From Acidobacteriaceae bacterium (lineage in GTDB: Bacteria > Acidobacteriota > Terriglobia > Terriglobales > Acidobacteriaceae), in NCBI GenBank assembly GCA_003132325.1, contig PKXK01000070.1, positions 4,767 to 37,485 on the forward strand: a stretch of 32,719 bases of DNA. Reading direction: 5' to 3'. Each line of letters starts with the position of its first letter. Position 1 is the stretch's first letter. The translations under genes were made by a program, and so were the position numbers. Positions 15,027 through 23,193 of the stretch are shown here, one piece after another. The notes under the pieces are model-generated. The model was not told the origin of the DNA and searched no databases. It saw only the letters and a list, made by a program, of their open reading frames with translations.

Positions 15027-16164
15027 CAAACATATCCTTCACCCGTCCCAACAGCGACCGGTGCTGCGGCTTGTTCTCCACCGGAAATATTTCCCCCAGT
15101 TCGCTCAACAATTCACGCTGGCGCTTATTCAGCTTTCCGGGTGTCTGGATTCGCACCTCGACATAAAGATCGCCTTTGCCGCGCCCATTGAGAACCGGCA
15201 CGCCTTTGTTCCGGATGCGAAACGACGTTCCCGACTGTGTGCCTTCGGGAACCTTCAGCCTGTGTTCTCCCTCCAGCGTGGGAACCACGATCTCAGTGCC
15301 CAAAGCAGCTTGGGGGAACGAGATCGGCACCACGCAGTGCAGGTCGTTGCCCTCACGCTCAAAGAAAGCATGTTCCTTGACGTGCAGCACAACATACAAA
15401 TCGCCCGCCGGCCCGCCGAACGCGCCCGCTTCGCCGAGTCCGCTGAAACGAATTCGCGTGCCGTCCTCCACTCCCGCGGGTACCTTGGCTTCCACCACGC
15501 GCTCGCGCAGCAAGCGGCCTTCGCCTTTGCACTTCGGGCAGGGATCGGTGATCACGCTGCCCGCGCCCTGGCAGGTGGGGCAGGTGCGAGCGATGCTGAA
15601 GAACCCTTGCTGATACCGCACCTGCCCTCGTCCATTGCACGACCGGCAGGTGACCGGAGCTTTACCGGGCGCTGCGCCGTTTCCGCGGCACGAGTCGCAG
15701 GTCTCATGGCGGCGCACGCTGACTTGCTTCTCGGCGCCAAACACGGCTTCGTCGAATTCAAGATGCAAGTCTTCGCGAAGATCGGCTCCGCGCTGGGCGC
15801 GGCTGCGACGGCGTCCGCCCTGTCCGAACATGTCGCCGAAGCCAAAGATATCGCCAAAGATGTCGCCGAAATCCTGGAAGATCGCGGGATCGAATCCCGC
15901 CGGGCCCCCGGTATTGCCGCCCAAGCCGGCGTGTCCGAACCGGTCATACAACGATCGCTTCTCGCTGTCGGCGAGGATGGCGTACGCCTCCGTGATTTCC
16001 TTGAACTTCTCTTCCGCGTCGGGATTATTAGGGTTGCGGTCGGGATGGTAGGTCATCGCGAGCTTGCGGTACGCGCTCTTGATCTCAACGTCGGTGGCCG
16101 CACGGGCAACCCCGAGCACTTCGTAAAAATCGCGTTTCGTATTGGCGGCCAGAAACTCCCCCAC
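15022..16164 (-). CDS. dnaJ: chaperone DnaJ
   Basis: Hsp40 co-chaperone that stimulates DnaK ATPase and holds unfolded protein. The 380 residues comprise a J-domain (about 10-75) with the HPD motif in MTYHPDRNPNN, a Gly/Phe-rich region (80-120) with repeated GDIFG units, a zinc region with four CxxCxG modules (CDSCRG, CRSCNG, CPTCQG, CPKCKG), and a C-terminal substrate-binding domain. The GTG at 16164 is the only usable start close to the J-domain; its ribosome binding site is weak. The gene is third in hrcA-grpE-dnaJ; dnaK is not in this cluster. The stop TAG is supplied by the terminal ctac bases of the inverted repeat that follows, so the repeat abuts or truncated the original 3' end. Confidence 0.97.
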   Translation of the reverse strand: MGEFLAANTKRDFYEVLGVARAATDVEIKSAYRKLAMTYHPDRNPNNPDAEEKFKEITEAYAILADSEKRSLYDRFGHAGLGGNTGGPAGFDPAIFQDFGDIFGDIFGFGDMFGQGGRRRSRAQRGADLREDLHLEFDEAVFGAEKQVSVRRHETCDSCRGNGAAPGKAPVTCRSCNGRGQVRYQQGFFSIARTCPTCQGAGSVITDPCPKCKGEGRLLRERVVEAKVPAGVEDGTRIRFSGLGEAGAFGGPAGDLYVVLHVKEHAFFEREGNDLHCVVPISFPQAALGTEIVVPTLEGEHRLKVPEGTQSGTSFRIRNKGVPVLNGRGKGDLYVEVRIQTPGKLNKRQRELLSELGEIFPVENKPQHRSLLGRVKDMFA

Positions 16165-16203
16165 TCTAATTAAACAAATCGGCTGAGCAAATTGTAGATC
16201 GTA

Positions 16204-16860
16204 TTATCCGCGGCTATTGCGGGCGACCCGCACCATCGCGGGACGCAACAGGCGATCCTTGTACTTGTAGCCGCGCTGCAGTTCATCGAAGACATGATGA
16301 TCCGCGACCTCGGTGGTATCCACCATTTCGACCGCCTCGTGAACCCGCGGATCGAAAGCCTGCCCCACCGCAAGAATCGGCTGCACTCCAATTTTCTGCA
16401 GCGCATCCTGAAACTGCCGGTAGATCAGCTCAACGCCGTTGCGGAAGTCGTTGGAATTGGGATTGGCATTGGAGTCGCCGCCGCCGGCCTTCAGCGCCCG
16501 CTCAAAACTGTCAAGGATCGGCAGAAAGTTCCTGATGACGTCGGCCGCGGCAAATTCCCGGAATTCCTGCTGTTCGCGCACCGCGCGCTTGCGGGCATTG
16601 TCGAATTCCGCCTGCAAACGGGCCAGTCGGTCGAGAAGCGCATCGCGCTCGGCCTTAAGCGGTTCAGTTTCCGATCCCGCGCCGACCTCGGCCGGTTTGG
16701 CCCCGACGGCTGCCGACGCAGCTTCTTCTCCGCCCTCTGCGGCCGGGAGTTCGTGCTCCAGATCCTCTTGCGACAGTCCAACGTTCCGCGGATCGGCGTT
16801 CCGCAGATCAACGTTCCGCAGATCAACGTTCCCGTCGGTCTTTCCGTTTCTCTTACCCAT
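16204..16860 (-). CDS. grpE: nucleotide exchange factor GrpE
   Basis: Promotes ADP release from DnaK. The protein has 218 residues. The conserved core (about 75-215) shows the long coiled coil (ERDALLDRLARLQAEFDNARKR) and the beta domain ending FDPRVHEAVEM, then a RGYKYKDRLLRPAMVRVA tail, all typical. The N-terminal 70 residues are variable, with a short internal repeat, NVDLRNVDLRNADPRNVG, encoded by a 15-bp tandem DNA repeat at 16782-16832. The start at 16860 lies 8 nt after the hrcA stop with GGAG upstream, so the two are an operon. The gap to dnaJ is 39 nt. Confidence 0.96.
   Translation of the reverse strand: MGKRNGKTDGNVDLRNVDLRNADPRNVGLSQEDLEHELPAAEGGEEAASAAVGAKPAEVGAGSETEPLKAERDALLDRLARLQAEFDNARKRAVREQQEFREFAAADVIRNFLPILDSFERALKAGGGDSNANPNSNDFRNGVELIYRQFQDALQKIGVQPILAVGQAFDPRVHEAVEMVDTTEVADHHVFDELQRGYKYKDRLLRPAMVRVARNSRG
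16782..16832. repeat. 15-bp tandem repeat in grpE N-terminus
   Basis: About 3.5 imperfect copies of gttccgcagatcaac within the grpE reading frame. The unit is a multiple of three, so copy number can change without frameshift. It encodes the repeating NVDLR-type pentapeptide. Confidence 0.8.
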
Positions 16861-16868
16861 ACTGCCGA

Positions 16869-17948
16869 TTACTCCGATTCGTTCAAAAGTTTGTCGAACA
16901 GCCGCGCGATGTACGACACCGCCGACATGGTGTGTTGATAATCCAGCCGCATAGGTCCAATCACGGCCAGCGACCCCATCACTTCGCCGCCGACCCGAGC
17001 GGGCGCCCCAATCAAGACAAAATTCTGCAACGATGAAGCAGGCAGCGCCTCGTCCAGCCCAATCACCACCCGCACCGCCTCCTGCCGCGTGTCCAGATAA
17101 GCGCTGAGCAGCTTCACAACCTTTTCCTTTTCCTCCAGCGTCCGCAGCATATCCTGCAGCCGCTGCCGATCTTCCTGGCCGGTCGCCTGGTTCGTGACCA
17201 GGTTCGTAACCAGGTTCGCCGCCCCTTCCACGAACACCGCCTGCGTGTCGTCCGTCGAAGCCAGCGCCCCCTGCTGATAGAGCTGCTCAATGGACTTCAT
17301 CAGCCGGTCATACTCGCTGCGTTCTTGTTCCAACCGACGAGCCAGCTCGGCCCGCATATCGCCCATTGTCCAGCCGCGAAAATTTTCATTGATGTAGCGC
17401 GCGGCCAAATCAAGATCGGACTGCTGAATATCCAACCGCAGCACGCGATCGCGCACCACCCCCGACCGAGTGACCACAACCGCCAGCACCTTCTGATCGC
17501 CCAAGCGAGAAAAATAAACATGCTCCAGCGCATTCCCGGCTGCATTTCGAAGACCGCTGGTAGCGACGGTAACGCCAACGCTATGCGAGATCAAAGAGAG
17601 CACATGCGAAGTCCGCTCCATGAACTCCGCCACGTCCGTAACCCCGGTCAAAGTGTCCTGAATAATGCTCTGGTTCTCGTGCGAAAGATGCGCCTCGCCA
17701 CTAAGCTGCTCAACGTAATACCGATAAGCCTCCGCCGTAGGAACGCGCCCCGCCGAAGCGTGAGGCTGCTCCAGAAATCCAGCATCGGCAAGATCGGCCA
17801 TCACATTGCGAATCGTAGCCGCACTCAGCCCTTCGCGGCTGGAGCGCGCAAGCGTCCGCGACCCCACCGGCTCTCCGCTGGCAATGAATGTCTCGACAAT
17901 GGCGGTCAGGATTTCCCGTTCCCGTCCACCCGCTGGCCCTGCTGGCAT
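16869..17948 (-). CDS. hrcA: heat-shock repressor HrcA
   Basis: Repressor of class I heat-shock genes, normally binding the CIRCE operator. The 359 residues start MPAGPAGGREREILTAIVETFIASGEPVGS. The N-terminal winged helix is clear (VGSRTLAR, then LSAATIRNVMADLADAGFLEQPHASAGRVPT-type residues 40-75), followed by the GAF-like dimerisation domain with VVVTRSGVVRDRVL and the closing segment GSLAVIGPMRLDYQHTMSAVSYIA. First gene of hrcA-grpE-dnaJ. A vegetative promoter lies at 18067-18095, with a leader of about 110 nt that contains a 12-bp-stem hairpin. Only a CIRCE half-site was found upstream, not the full operator. Confidence 0.95.
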   Translation of the reverse strand: MPAGPAGGREREILTAIVETFIASGEPVGSRTLARSSREGLSAATIRNVMADLADAGFLEQPHASAGRVPTAEAYRYYVEQLSGEAHLSHENQSIIQDTLTGVTDVAEFMERTSHVLSLISHSVGVTVATSGLRNAAGNALEHVYFSRLGDQKVLAVVVTRSGVVRDRVLRLDIQQSDLDLAARYINENFRGWTMGDMRAELARRLEQERSEYDRLMKSIEQLYQQGALASTDDTQAVFVEGAANLVTNLVTNQATGQEDRQRLQDMLRTLEEKEKVVKLLSAYLDTRQEAVRVVIGLDEALPASSLQNFVLIGAPARVGGEVMGSLAVIGPMRLDYQHTMSAVSYIARLFDKLLNESE

Positions 17949-17961
17949 ATCAACCTGAGGG

Positions 17962-17999
17962 GTGCCCCACTCATCGCGTCCTTTGCGATGAGTGGGAAC
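17962..17999 (-). repeat. 12-bp-stem palindrome in the hrcA leader
   Basis: cccactcatcgc and gcgatgagtggg, separated by 7 nt, lie 15-50 nt before the hrcA start codon, preceded by ggggtgcc. The same gggtgcccc-plus-stem layout recurs at 22089-22125 and 22530-22567. It may be a dispersed repeat or a leader RNA structure. Confidence 0.8.
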
Positions 18000-18066
18000 C
18001 GGAACCCATCCTTTAAATTCTTTAGATGCAGTGGCTTAGATTAAGATTCCACTACGCCTAATTGGA

Positions 18067-18095
18067 ATTCTAGGGAGCGCTGGCGAGGGTGTCAA
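18067..18095 (-). promoter_or_regulatory. sigma70-type promoter of hrcA-grpE-dnaJ
   Basis: On the minus strand TTGACA (18090-18095) and TAGAAT (18067-18072) are separated by exactly 17 bp. The predicted start is near 18060. A CIRCE half-site, GAGTGCTA (18109-18116 on the minus strand), lies 13 bp upstream of the -35 box, without its partner half. Confidence 0.8.
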
Positions 18096-18287
18096 GGATA
18101 GGGTTGGGTAGCACTCTTCGAGAAAAATTGTCGCCCCCCTTACCACCGGGTTGGTGTTGGGCCCTGGGCCGGGGCGCGTGCTAGGCTAGCGGGGAGGGAG
18201 GGCAGCAATTCTCAGTTAGTGTAATCGGTTACATCAGCAATGACCGAGGTGTCAGAAAGGGTCGTTCGCTACACGCCATGACGGTAC

Positions 18288-18563
18288 CTATCTCATTACA
18301 CTGGCGACATACAAATCAGAGAGAATCTTGTAAGGGGAATAAACGTAGGACTTGCCGTCGGGCGTAAGGAGAATTGGGTCGATATTTCCCCATAAACCAG
18401 CGGCATCGCTTGGGGCCAGGTTGTAAAGGAGTTGCCGGCGGCCGGTGCTGACTTCGATTTGATAAACCTTGGCAGGGATAACATCGTAGTTCGCTACAAA
18501 CAGATCCTTGCCGTCAGCGCTCCAGCGAATGGTCTCTTCTTCAGGCTCAATGCCGGAAAGCGC
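18288..18563 (-). pseudogene. C-terminal remnant of a PD40/TolB propeller protein
   Basis: Translating directly after the stop codon of the TPR regulator, in the same frame, gives about 91 residues beginning ALSGIEPEEETIRWSADGKD, then PAKVYQIEVSTGRRQLL, and ending LLTPDGKSYVYSPYKILSDLYVASVMR and a stop. This is the typical C-terminus of acidobacterial Ser/Thr-kinase or winged-helix proteins with WD40-like PD40 repeats. There is no start codon with a ribosome binding site and no upstream propeller blades, so it is a remnant. The TPR regulator gene may have replaced or recombined with a PD40 protein gene, leaving this tail (inference). Confidence 0.75.
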
Positions 18564-20465
18564 TCAGTTAGGCGGCAGGCCGACTCTACGAATGAGACTC
18601 GCGAAGCGTTGGTCAGAGCGCAACGGATCGTAAAAAGCAACGACCTTTATTCCCAGGATGTCGGTGGTACGTTCCTCGACTGCTGCGTTTAACTCAGAGA
18701 AAGCCATATCTCTGTCTCCAAGTCCGGTATGAATGATCGCGGGATACAGGGGGCTGACATGCTCGCGCTTCGCGCGGACCTGCAGTTCATTCAGAATTTG
18801 CCGAGCGCGGGTTTTGTCTCCCGCCAGTGCGTATGCTTCTCCTAGCATGGCCGCGCTGCGCAGACTGTCGTCCAGCTTTGCGGACGTTTCAAGATCGGCG
18901 ATTGCTTCTTTCCACTTCCCTTGCTGCTCGTACGTAAGGCCACGATAAAGATAGGCGTTGGCATAGTTCGGTTCAATTTCCACAATGCGACTTAATTCGC
19001 CCAAGGCGTCGTTGTAGCGCCGTGCCATGTAGGATTCCGCCCCTTCCGCCGTCCGGATCGGCAGTGACATGGGGTCTAACCGCCGGGCAATTGCGATTTC
19101 ATGAACGCTCTCCTCGAATCTCCCCCTGGCTGCCAAGCCCGCCGAGTACCAATGATGCAAGGTTGGGTTCGCGGGGTCGGCGGCCATGGCCAACTTGAAT
19201 TCCCGCTCCGATTCCTCCCAGTTCCAGTCGTGGTTCTGTGCAATCACCGCCAGCACGGCGTGCGGTTCTGCCAACCCAGGATCGAGCGCCAGCGCCTTGT
19301 TGGCTGCGGCCCGGGCCTGAACGACGGTGGCTTCCGGCGAAATGTCATAGGTGCTCACCATCAAGACATAGCAGTCTGCCAAGCCTGCATCGGCCAGCGC
19401 GTAACCCGGATCGGCCTCGAGCGCCGCATGGAAATAACCCAGCGCATTATGGAGTCCCTCTTCGGTTCGACGGTTGAGGCTGTAGCGGCCCCTAAGATAG
19501 GCATCGTAAGCCTCCGCATTTGCGGGCTGATGGCGCACCGGATGGCCGCGTGCTTCGATGGCCCAACGCGCCTGGATTTCTTGCGTGACTCCAGCCGCCA
19601 CATCGTCCTGCAATGCGATGATGTCTTGCAAGCTGCGGTCGTATTCTTGCGCCCAAAGGTGACTCTGGTCTTTCACCTGAATGAGCTGTGCGGTGATGCG
19701 CAACCGGTTTCGATCGCGCCGGACGCTGCCCTCAAGAACATATTGCACGTCGAGTTCACGGCCGATTTGGTCCAGTCGCTTGTCGCCGTGCTTGTATCCC
19801 ATGACCGAGGTTCGCGCGATTATGCCCAGTCGTTCGGGTTGCAGCCCTCCAAGCCGGGCGATGGTCTCTTCGGTGAGGCCGTCCGTCAAATACTCCTGCT
19901 CCGGATCGCCGGTGAGATTCTGGAATGGCAGCACCGCCATCATGATCCGGCCGGTCGGTGCGGGCGCCCTGGAATTCCGGCGCCACGCAACATAACTCAC
20001 CATCGCCATGATCGCGAGTAAACCCGCAGCCACAGCGGATCGCCATCGAAGAACGCCCACAGCCAGGGCAGCGTTTTTACTCTGTTGCGCCGGGGAAGCC
20101 GGTGACACCTCTGCCGATCCGGCGCCGTTGCGAGTGACCACAGCCACCAAGCGGTATCCGCGCTTGGGAAAAGTCTCGATAAAGCGCGGTTGTTCCGCGG
20201 AATCGTTCAATGATTCGCGGAGGCGGTTGACGGCTTTGTTCAGGCCGAGTTCGAAATCGACAAAAGTGCCAGCGGGCCAGAGTCGCTTGATCAACTCTTC
20301 CCGCGCGACCATCTCGCCCGGCCGCTCCAGCAAGGCCGTCAAAATCTGGAAAGGCTTTTCCTGAAGAATGATGTGGTGGCCATGGCTGCGAAGTTCGCCG
20401 GTGCGCAGGTCGAGTTCGAACTCGCCAAAGCGGACGATGTGGGTGGATTCCGTTGAATTCGCCAT
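18564..20465 (-). CDS. CadC-like winged-helix/TolB-like/TPR regulator
   Basis: A membrane-associated transcription regulator of 633 residues from the Met at 20465 (MANSTESTHIVRFGEFEL). Domains in order: an OmpR/CadC-type winged helix (about 10-105; LQEKPFQILTALLERPGEMV and ETFPKRGYRLVA), one transmembrane helix (about 145-165; AGLLAIMAMVSYVAW), an extracytoplasmic TolB-like/adenylate-cyclase-associated domain (VLPFQNLTGDPEQEYLTDGL, then VLEGSVRRDRNRLRITAQLI), then TPR repeats (about 320-600; ANAYLYRGLTYEQQGKWKEA and similar). It likely senses an external or membrane signal and controls nearby genes. It is transcribed divergently from the secreted beta-propeller gene, with 256 bp between. The family is abundant in Acidobacteriota; the target is unknown. 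Confidence 0.9.
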   Translation of the reverse strand: MANSTESTHIVRFGEFELDLRTGELRSHGHHIILQEKPFQILTALLERPGEMVAREELIKRLWPAGTFVDFELGLNKAVNRLRESLNDSAEQPRFIETFPKRGYRLVAVVTRNGAGSAEVSPASPAQQSKNAALAVGVLRWRSAVAAGLLAIMAMVSYVAWRRNSRAPAPTGRIMMAVLPFQNLTGDPEQEYLTDGLTEETIARLGGLQPERLGIIARTSVMGYKHGDKRLDQIGRELDVQYVLEGSVRRDRNRLRITAQLIQVKDQSHLWAQEYDRSLQDIIALQDDVAAGVTQEIQARWAIEARGHPVRHQPANAEAYDAYLRGRYSLNRRTEEGLHNALGYFHAALEADPGYALADAGLADCYVLMVSTYDISPEATVVQARAAANKALALDPGLAEPHAVLAVIAQNHDWNWEESEREFKLAMAADPANPTLHHWYSAGLAARGRFEESVHEIAIARRLDPMSLPIRTAEGAESYMARRYNDALGELSRIVEIEPNYANAYLYRGLTYEQQGKWKEAIADLETSAKLDDSLRSAAMLGEAYALAGDKTRARQILNELQVRAKREHVSPLYPAIIHTGLGDRDMAFSELNAAVEERTTDILGIKVVAFYDPLRSDQRFASLIRRVGLPPN

Positions 20466-20721
20466 CGGCGACCCTGCGATGGGGAAGAAACGTGCCGGAA
20501 GTGTAGCACGGATTCGCCAAGCGAGGGGCCAGAATTCCACCTAAGTGACTGAGAACTCTCTGGTTGTACAAGGGACAAAAATGTCACGCGCAAGTCACAC
20601 GCAGGCCATTGACGCCGCGACCGAGTAGACGCATAGTTTCGCCGCAAAGCGAACCCGGCACTTCCCGCCAGTCACCAGGCTGAAGCCGACGCTACCCAAA
20701 AAATCAAAAGGAGAAGTGCGC

Positions 20722-21831
20722 ATGAAAAGCAGAAGATTTACCCGCATCACCGGAAAACACAAAGGAAAAGGAGACAACATGAAAAATTGCAGCTTCGCAA
20801 CTTCCATCAGGCTGCGCCGGAATAAGGCGCTGCGAGCGGTATCTCTAGTTGCACTCTTGGGTTTGGGCTCAGTCCTGGCCTACTCCCAGGAGCAAAGCCC
20901 GGTGGGGGAAAATGGCTCGGCCCCACTGATTGGGGTGACCAACTCGAACCTGAACCCGCTCCAAATCGCCATCCTGCACTGGTACGACGCTAACCAGACG
21001 ACCAGCTTTGCCGTAGGAAAGGGTGGGGGCGGTATTGCCTTTGACGGAGCTAACATGTGGGTGGTGAATTCGGGCGACGGTACGGTGACCAAGCTGCGCG
21101 TCAACGACGGCGCCAACCTGGGGACGTTCGCCGTTGGAAGTGGAGGTACTGTCGGGGGCGTGGCCTTTGACGGGGCCAACATCTTGGTAGCGAACTTCAG
21201 TAACAACAGCATCACCAAGCTCCGGGCCAGCGACGGTGCCAATCTGGGGACATTCACTAGCTCCCGCATAAAGAACCCAATAGCCTTGGCCTTCGATGGG
21301 GCCAACCTCTGGGTGGCGAACTTTACCAACAAAACGGTCCTCAAGATGCGGCCCAGCAATGGCTTTAACCTTTTATTACGCGTCGTCGGAAGCTATCCCT
21401 TGGCCATCGCCTGTGACGGGATCAACATCTGGGTGGTGAACTATAACGACGGCACTGTGACCAAGTTGAGGGCCAGCGACGGCCTTGTGCTCGGCACTTT
21501 TGCCGTGGGGCACAGCCCCTATGCCGTGACGTTTGACGGGGCCAACATTTGGGTAGCGAACTCTCAGGACAGCACTGTGACCAAGTTGCGGGCCAGCGAC
21601 GGCGCTACTCTGGGGACATTTGCCACTGGAAAAACCCCATGTGGCCTAGCCTTTGATGGAGCCAACGTTTGGGTGACCAATTATTGGGGCACCAACGTGA
21701 CCAAGTTGAGGGCCAGCGACGGCACCAATCTCGGGACATTTGCCGTTCAAAACAATCCCCGCAGCGTCGCCTTTGACGGGGCCAGCATCTGGGTAGTGAA
21801 TGACTCGAGCAGCACTGTTTCTAAGCTGTAG
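20722..21831 (+). CDS. secreted seven-bladed beta-propeller protein
   Basis: A repeat protein of 369 residues from the ATG at 20722 (AAAAGGAG at 20707-20714). A second ATG at 20779 also has a good site (AAGGAG) and gives a more standard signal peptide with a hydrophobic stretch VSLVALLGLGSVLA, so it may be the real start. The mature protein is seven repeats of about 41 residues with the pattern VAFDGANIWVANxxDxTVTKLRASDGANLGTF, like YncE/YVTN or NHL propellers; the DNA repeats are also strongly conserved. It should fold as a seven-bladed propeller outside the cytoplasm, probably for binding, with no catalytic motif visible. The divergent CadC-like regulator may control it. Confidence 0.85.
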   Translation: MKSRRFTRITGKHKGKGDNMKNCSFATSIRLRRNKALRAVSLVALLGLGSVLAYSQEQSPVGENGSAPLIGVTNSNLNPLQIAILHWYDANQTTSFAVGKGGGGIAFDGANMWVVNSGDGTVTKLRVNDGANLGTFAVGSGGTVGGVAFDGANILVANFSNNSITKLRASDGANLGTFTSSRIKNPIALAFDGANLWVANFTNKTVLKMRPSNGFNLLLRVVGSYPLAIACDGINIWVVNYNDGTVTKLRASDGLVLGTFAVGHSPYAVTFDGANIWVANSQDSTVTKLRASDGATLGTFATGKTPCGLAFDGANVWVTNYWGTNVTKLRASDGTNLGTFAVQNNPRSVAFDGASIWVVNDSSSTVSKL

Positions 21832-21875
21832 CGTCGTGGGTTAAGGCCCGGGCTGTGTAGCCGTTTCCCCGGCCC

Positions 21876-22007
21876 CAGATCTGGGTACCGAGCTGGGAGA
21901 AACGCGATCTGCGGCAACTGCTGTGGCATCGTCACCGGATGGTGCAGGCGCGCACGCGGATCATGAACCAACTACAAGCCGTGGCGCTGAACGAGGGCCT
22001 ACGCTGA
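21876..22007 (+). pseudogene. IS110-family transposase fragment
   Basis: A 44-codon open stretch reads QIWVPSWEKRDLRQLL, then WHRHRMVQARTRIMNQLQAVALNEGLR and a stop. This is the characteristic middle segment of IS110-type (DEDD) transposases. The upstream DEDD part and the downstream transposase_20 part are missing, and no element ends are visible. It starts 45 nt after the propeller gene stop. It marks an old insertion at the head of the repeat-rich interval. Confidence 0.8.
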
Positions 22008-22014
22008 GGGGTTC

Positions 22015-23035
22015 CGGTTAGGCGGGTGGGCCCCATCTCCGGAGCGAGTATAACCCGCGCTGTCCTCAAATGTTGACAGAGAAAAACCGGGGGTGCCCCA
22101 GGTCTCGCGCTTTTCGAGACCTGGGACTCCACAGTCGCGTCAAGCTTGGGATTTCCTTAGAAGGGCGGATGAACAGCTAGGTTCGCCTGCGGCCGGTAGT
22201 GGTGCAGTTTGAAATCCACATGGCTGGCAATATGGTCCGGCCTGTGGGAAACTGAGGACATGGCAAAACCAGAATTGACTGACGTGGGGTGGCTTGGACC
22301 AAAGTACGAAATGGATAGCGCCAGTCATCTCTTCGGCAAGTGCTCTGAGTGCCATGAGATCGTCTGCGTCGAAAAGGCCGTGACCGATACACAGAATACG
22401 AAAACGGAAACCAATGAAATGCTCCATGAAGTGTTTCTCACACACGTTAAACTGAAGCACTGACTTTCTTCTCGCCTAGCCCCGCATTCGTTGGGGCTGG
22501 CCCACCCTTTCATCTCTTACAACCCCGAGGGGTGCCCCGTCCTTGTGTCTGCGTTCTTTGCAGACACAGAGCCTGCCCTGAGCGGAGCCGAAGGGGCGGG
22601 GATTTTGACCTCTTTTATCATGGTTCGCGGGCGGGCCACTTTCGCGAGAAAGTATAACCCGGGGCCTGGCCCAGCCTTCTCCATGCTCTGTTCTTCTTTT
22701 CCCATAACGAAAGGTGGTTGCCCCATCCGTGCGTTTTTTGCAAGAGCCTGCCCTGAGCGTGGTCGAAGGGGGGGCCGCGATGCCGCTGGTAGCATAACGC
22801 TTGTCATGCCTCGCGGACTGCATCCAAAAAAAGATCCCTTCTGGTGGCCTCGCTTTTGTCAAGCTTGACTTTTTGATCGGGACGAAATGGGGGTCCAACG
22901 CCGGGAGGAAGCAAAAGGCCATCCCGGAGCCCCAACCGGCCGGGTGACCCAGAGCCTGCCCTGAGCTTGTCGAAGGGTCTCGCGCTTTTCGAGACCTGGG
23001 ATTCCACAGTCGTGTCAATCTTGGGATTTTGTTTG
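22015..23035. repeat. cluster of nested palindromic repeats
   Basis: Apart from the small gene at 22260-22463, this kilobase is repeat material. Palindromes with a gggtgcccc lead occur at 22089-22125, 22530-22567 and, interrupted, at 22712 and about 22942-23001. A widespread short repeat beginning gagcctgccctgagc occurs at 22568-22592, 22744-22768 and 22952-22975, each time inside or against one of these palindromes. About 55 bp after the stem are shared between 22104-22157 and 22978-23031. Pieces like agtataacccg recur at 22047 and 22651. No credible gene is seen in 22464-23416. Confidence 0.8.
22260..22463 (+). CDS. small Cys/His protein, possible zinc finger
   Basis: A 67-residue hypothetical protein starting MAKPELTDVGWLGPKYEMDSA. 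A CxxC pair in FGKCSECHEIVC and a C-terminal pair of histidines in LTHVKLKH (H-x4-H) could form a single zinc site. Length and the GWLGPKxE start resemble small uncharacterised acidobacterial proteins, but I cannot name a family. GAGGA lies directly before the ATG, closer than usual. The longer frame to 22209 lacks a better site. It stands alone inside a repeat cluster, so regulation and partners cannot be inferred. Confidence 0.6.
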   Translation: MAKPELTDVGWLGPKYEMDSASHLFGKCSECHEIVCVEKAVTDTQNTKTETNEMLHEVFLTHVKLKH

Positions 23036-23136
23036 GCCGGCTACTGAGCCTCTGAGATTTTTCATCAAAACCACTCGTGATCGAAATCCATTGACTTAAG
23101 AACCGTAGTGCGCAACTATAACGATAGAGATTCTGA

Positions 23137-23193
23137 TTGGGGCAGTTTCGAGGCGCGTCTGTCCACCAAGACGGCCCCTCGAAACTGCCCCAA
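23137..23193. repeat. 17-bp perfect inverted repeat with nested stem
   Basis: The arms ttggggcagtttcgagg (23137-23153) and its exact complement (23177-23193) enclose an inner CGTCT/AGACG stem (23156-23160, 23169-23173). It lies in an AT-richer gap (about 23040-23340) without genes. No T-run follows on either side. Confidence 0.85.

Noticed and set aside
18109-18116. CIRCE operator upstream of hrcA
   Set aside because: Only one half (GAGTGCTA on the minus strand) is present; the bases nine positions away do not match TTAGCACTC.
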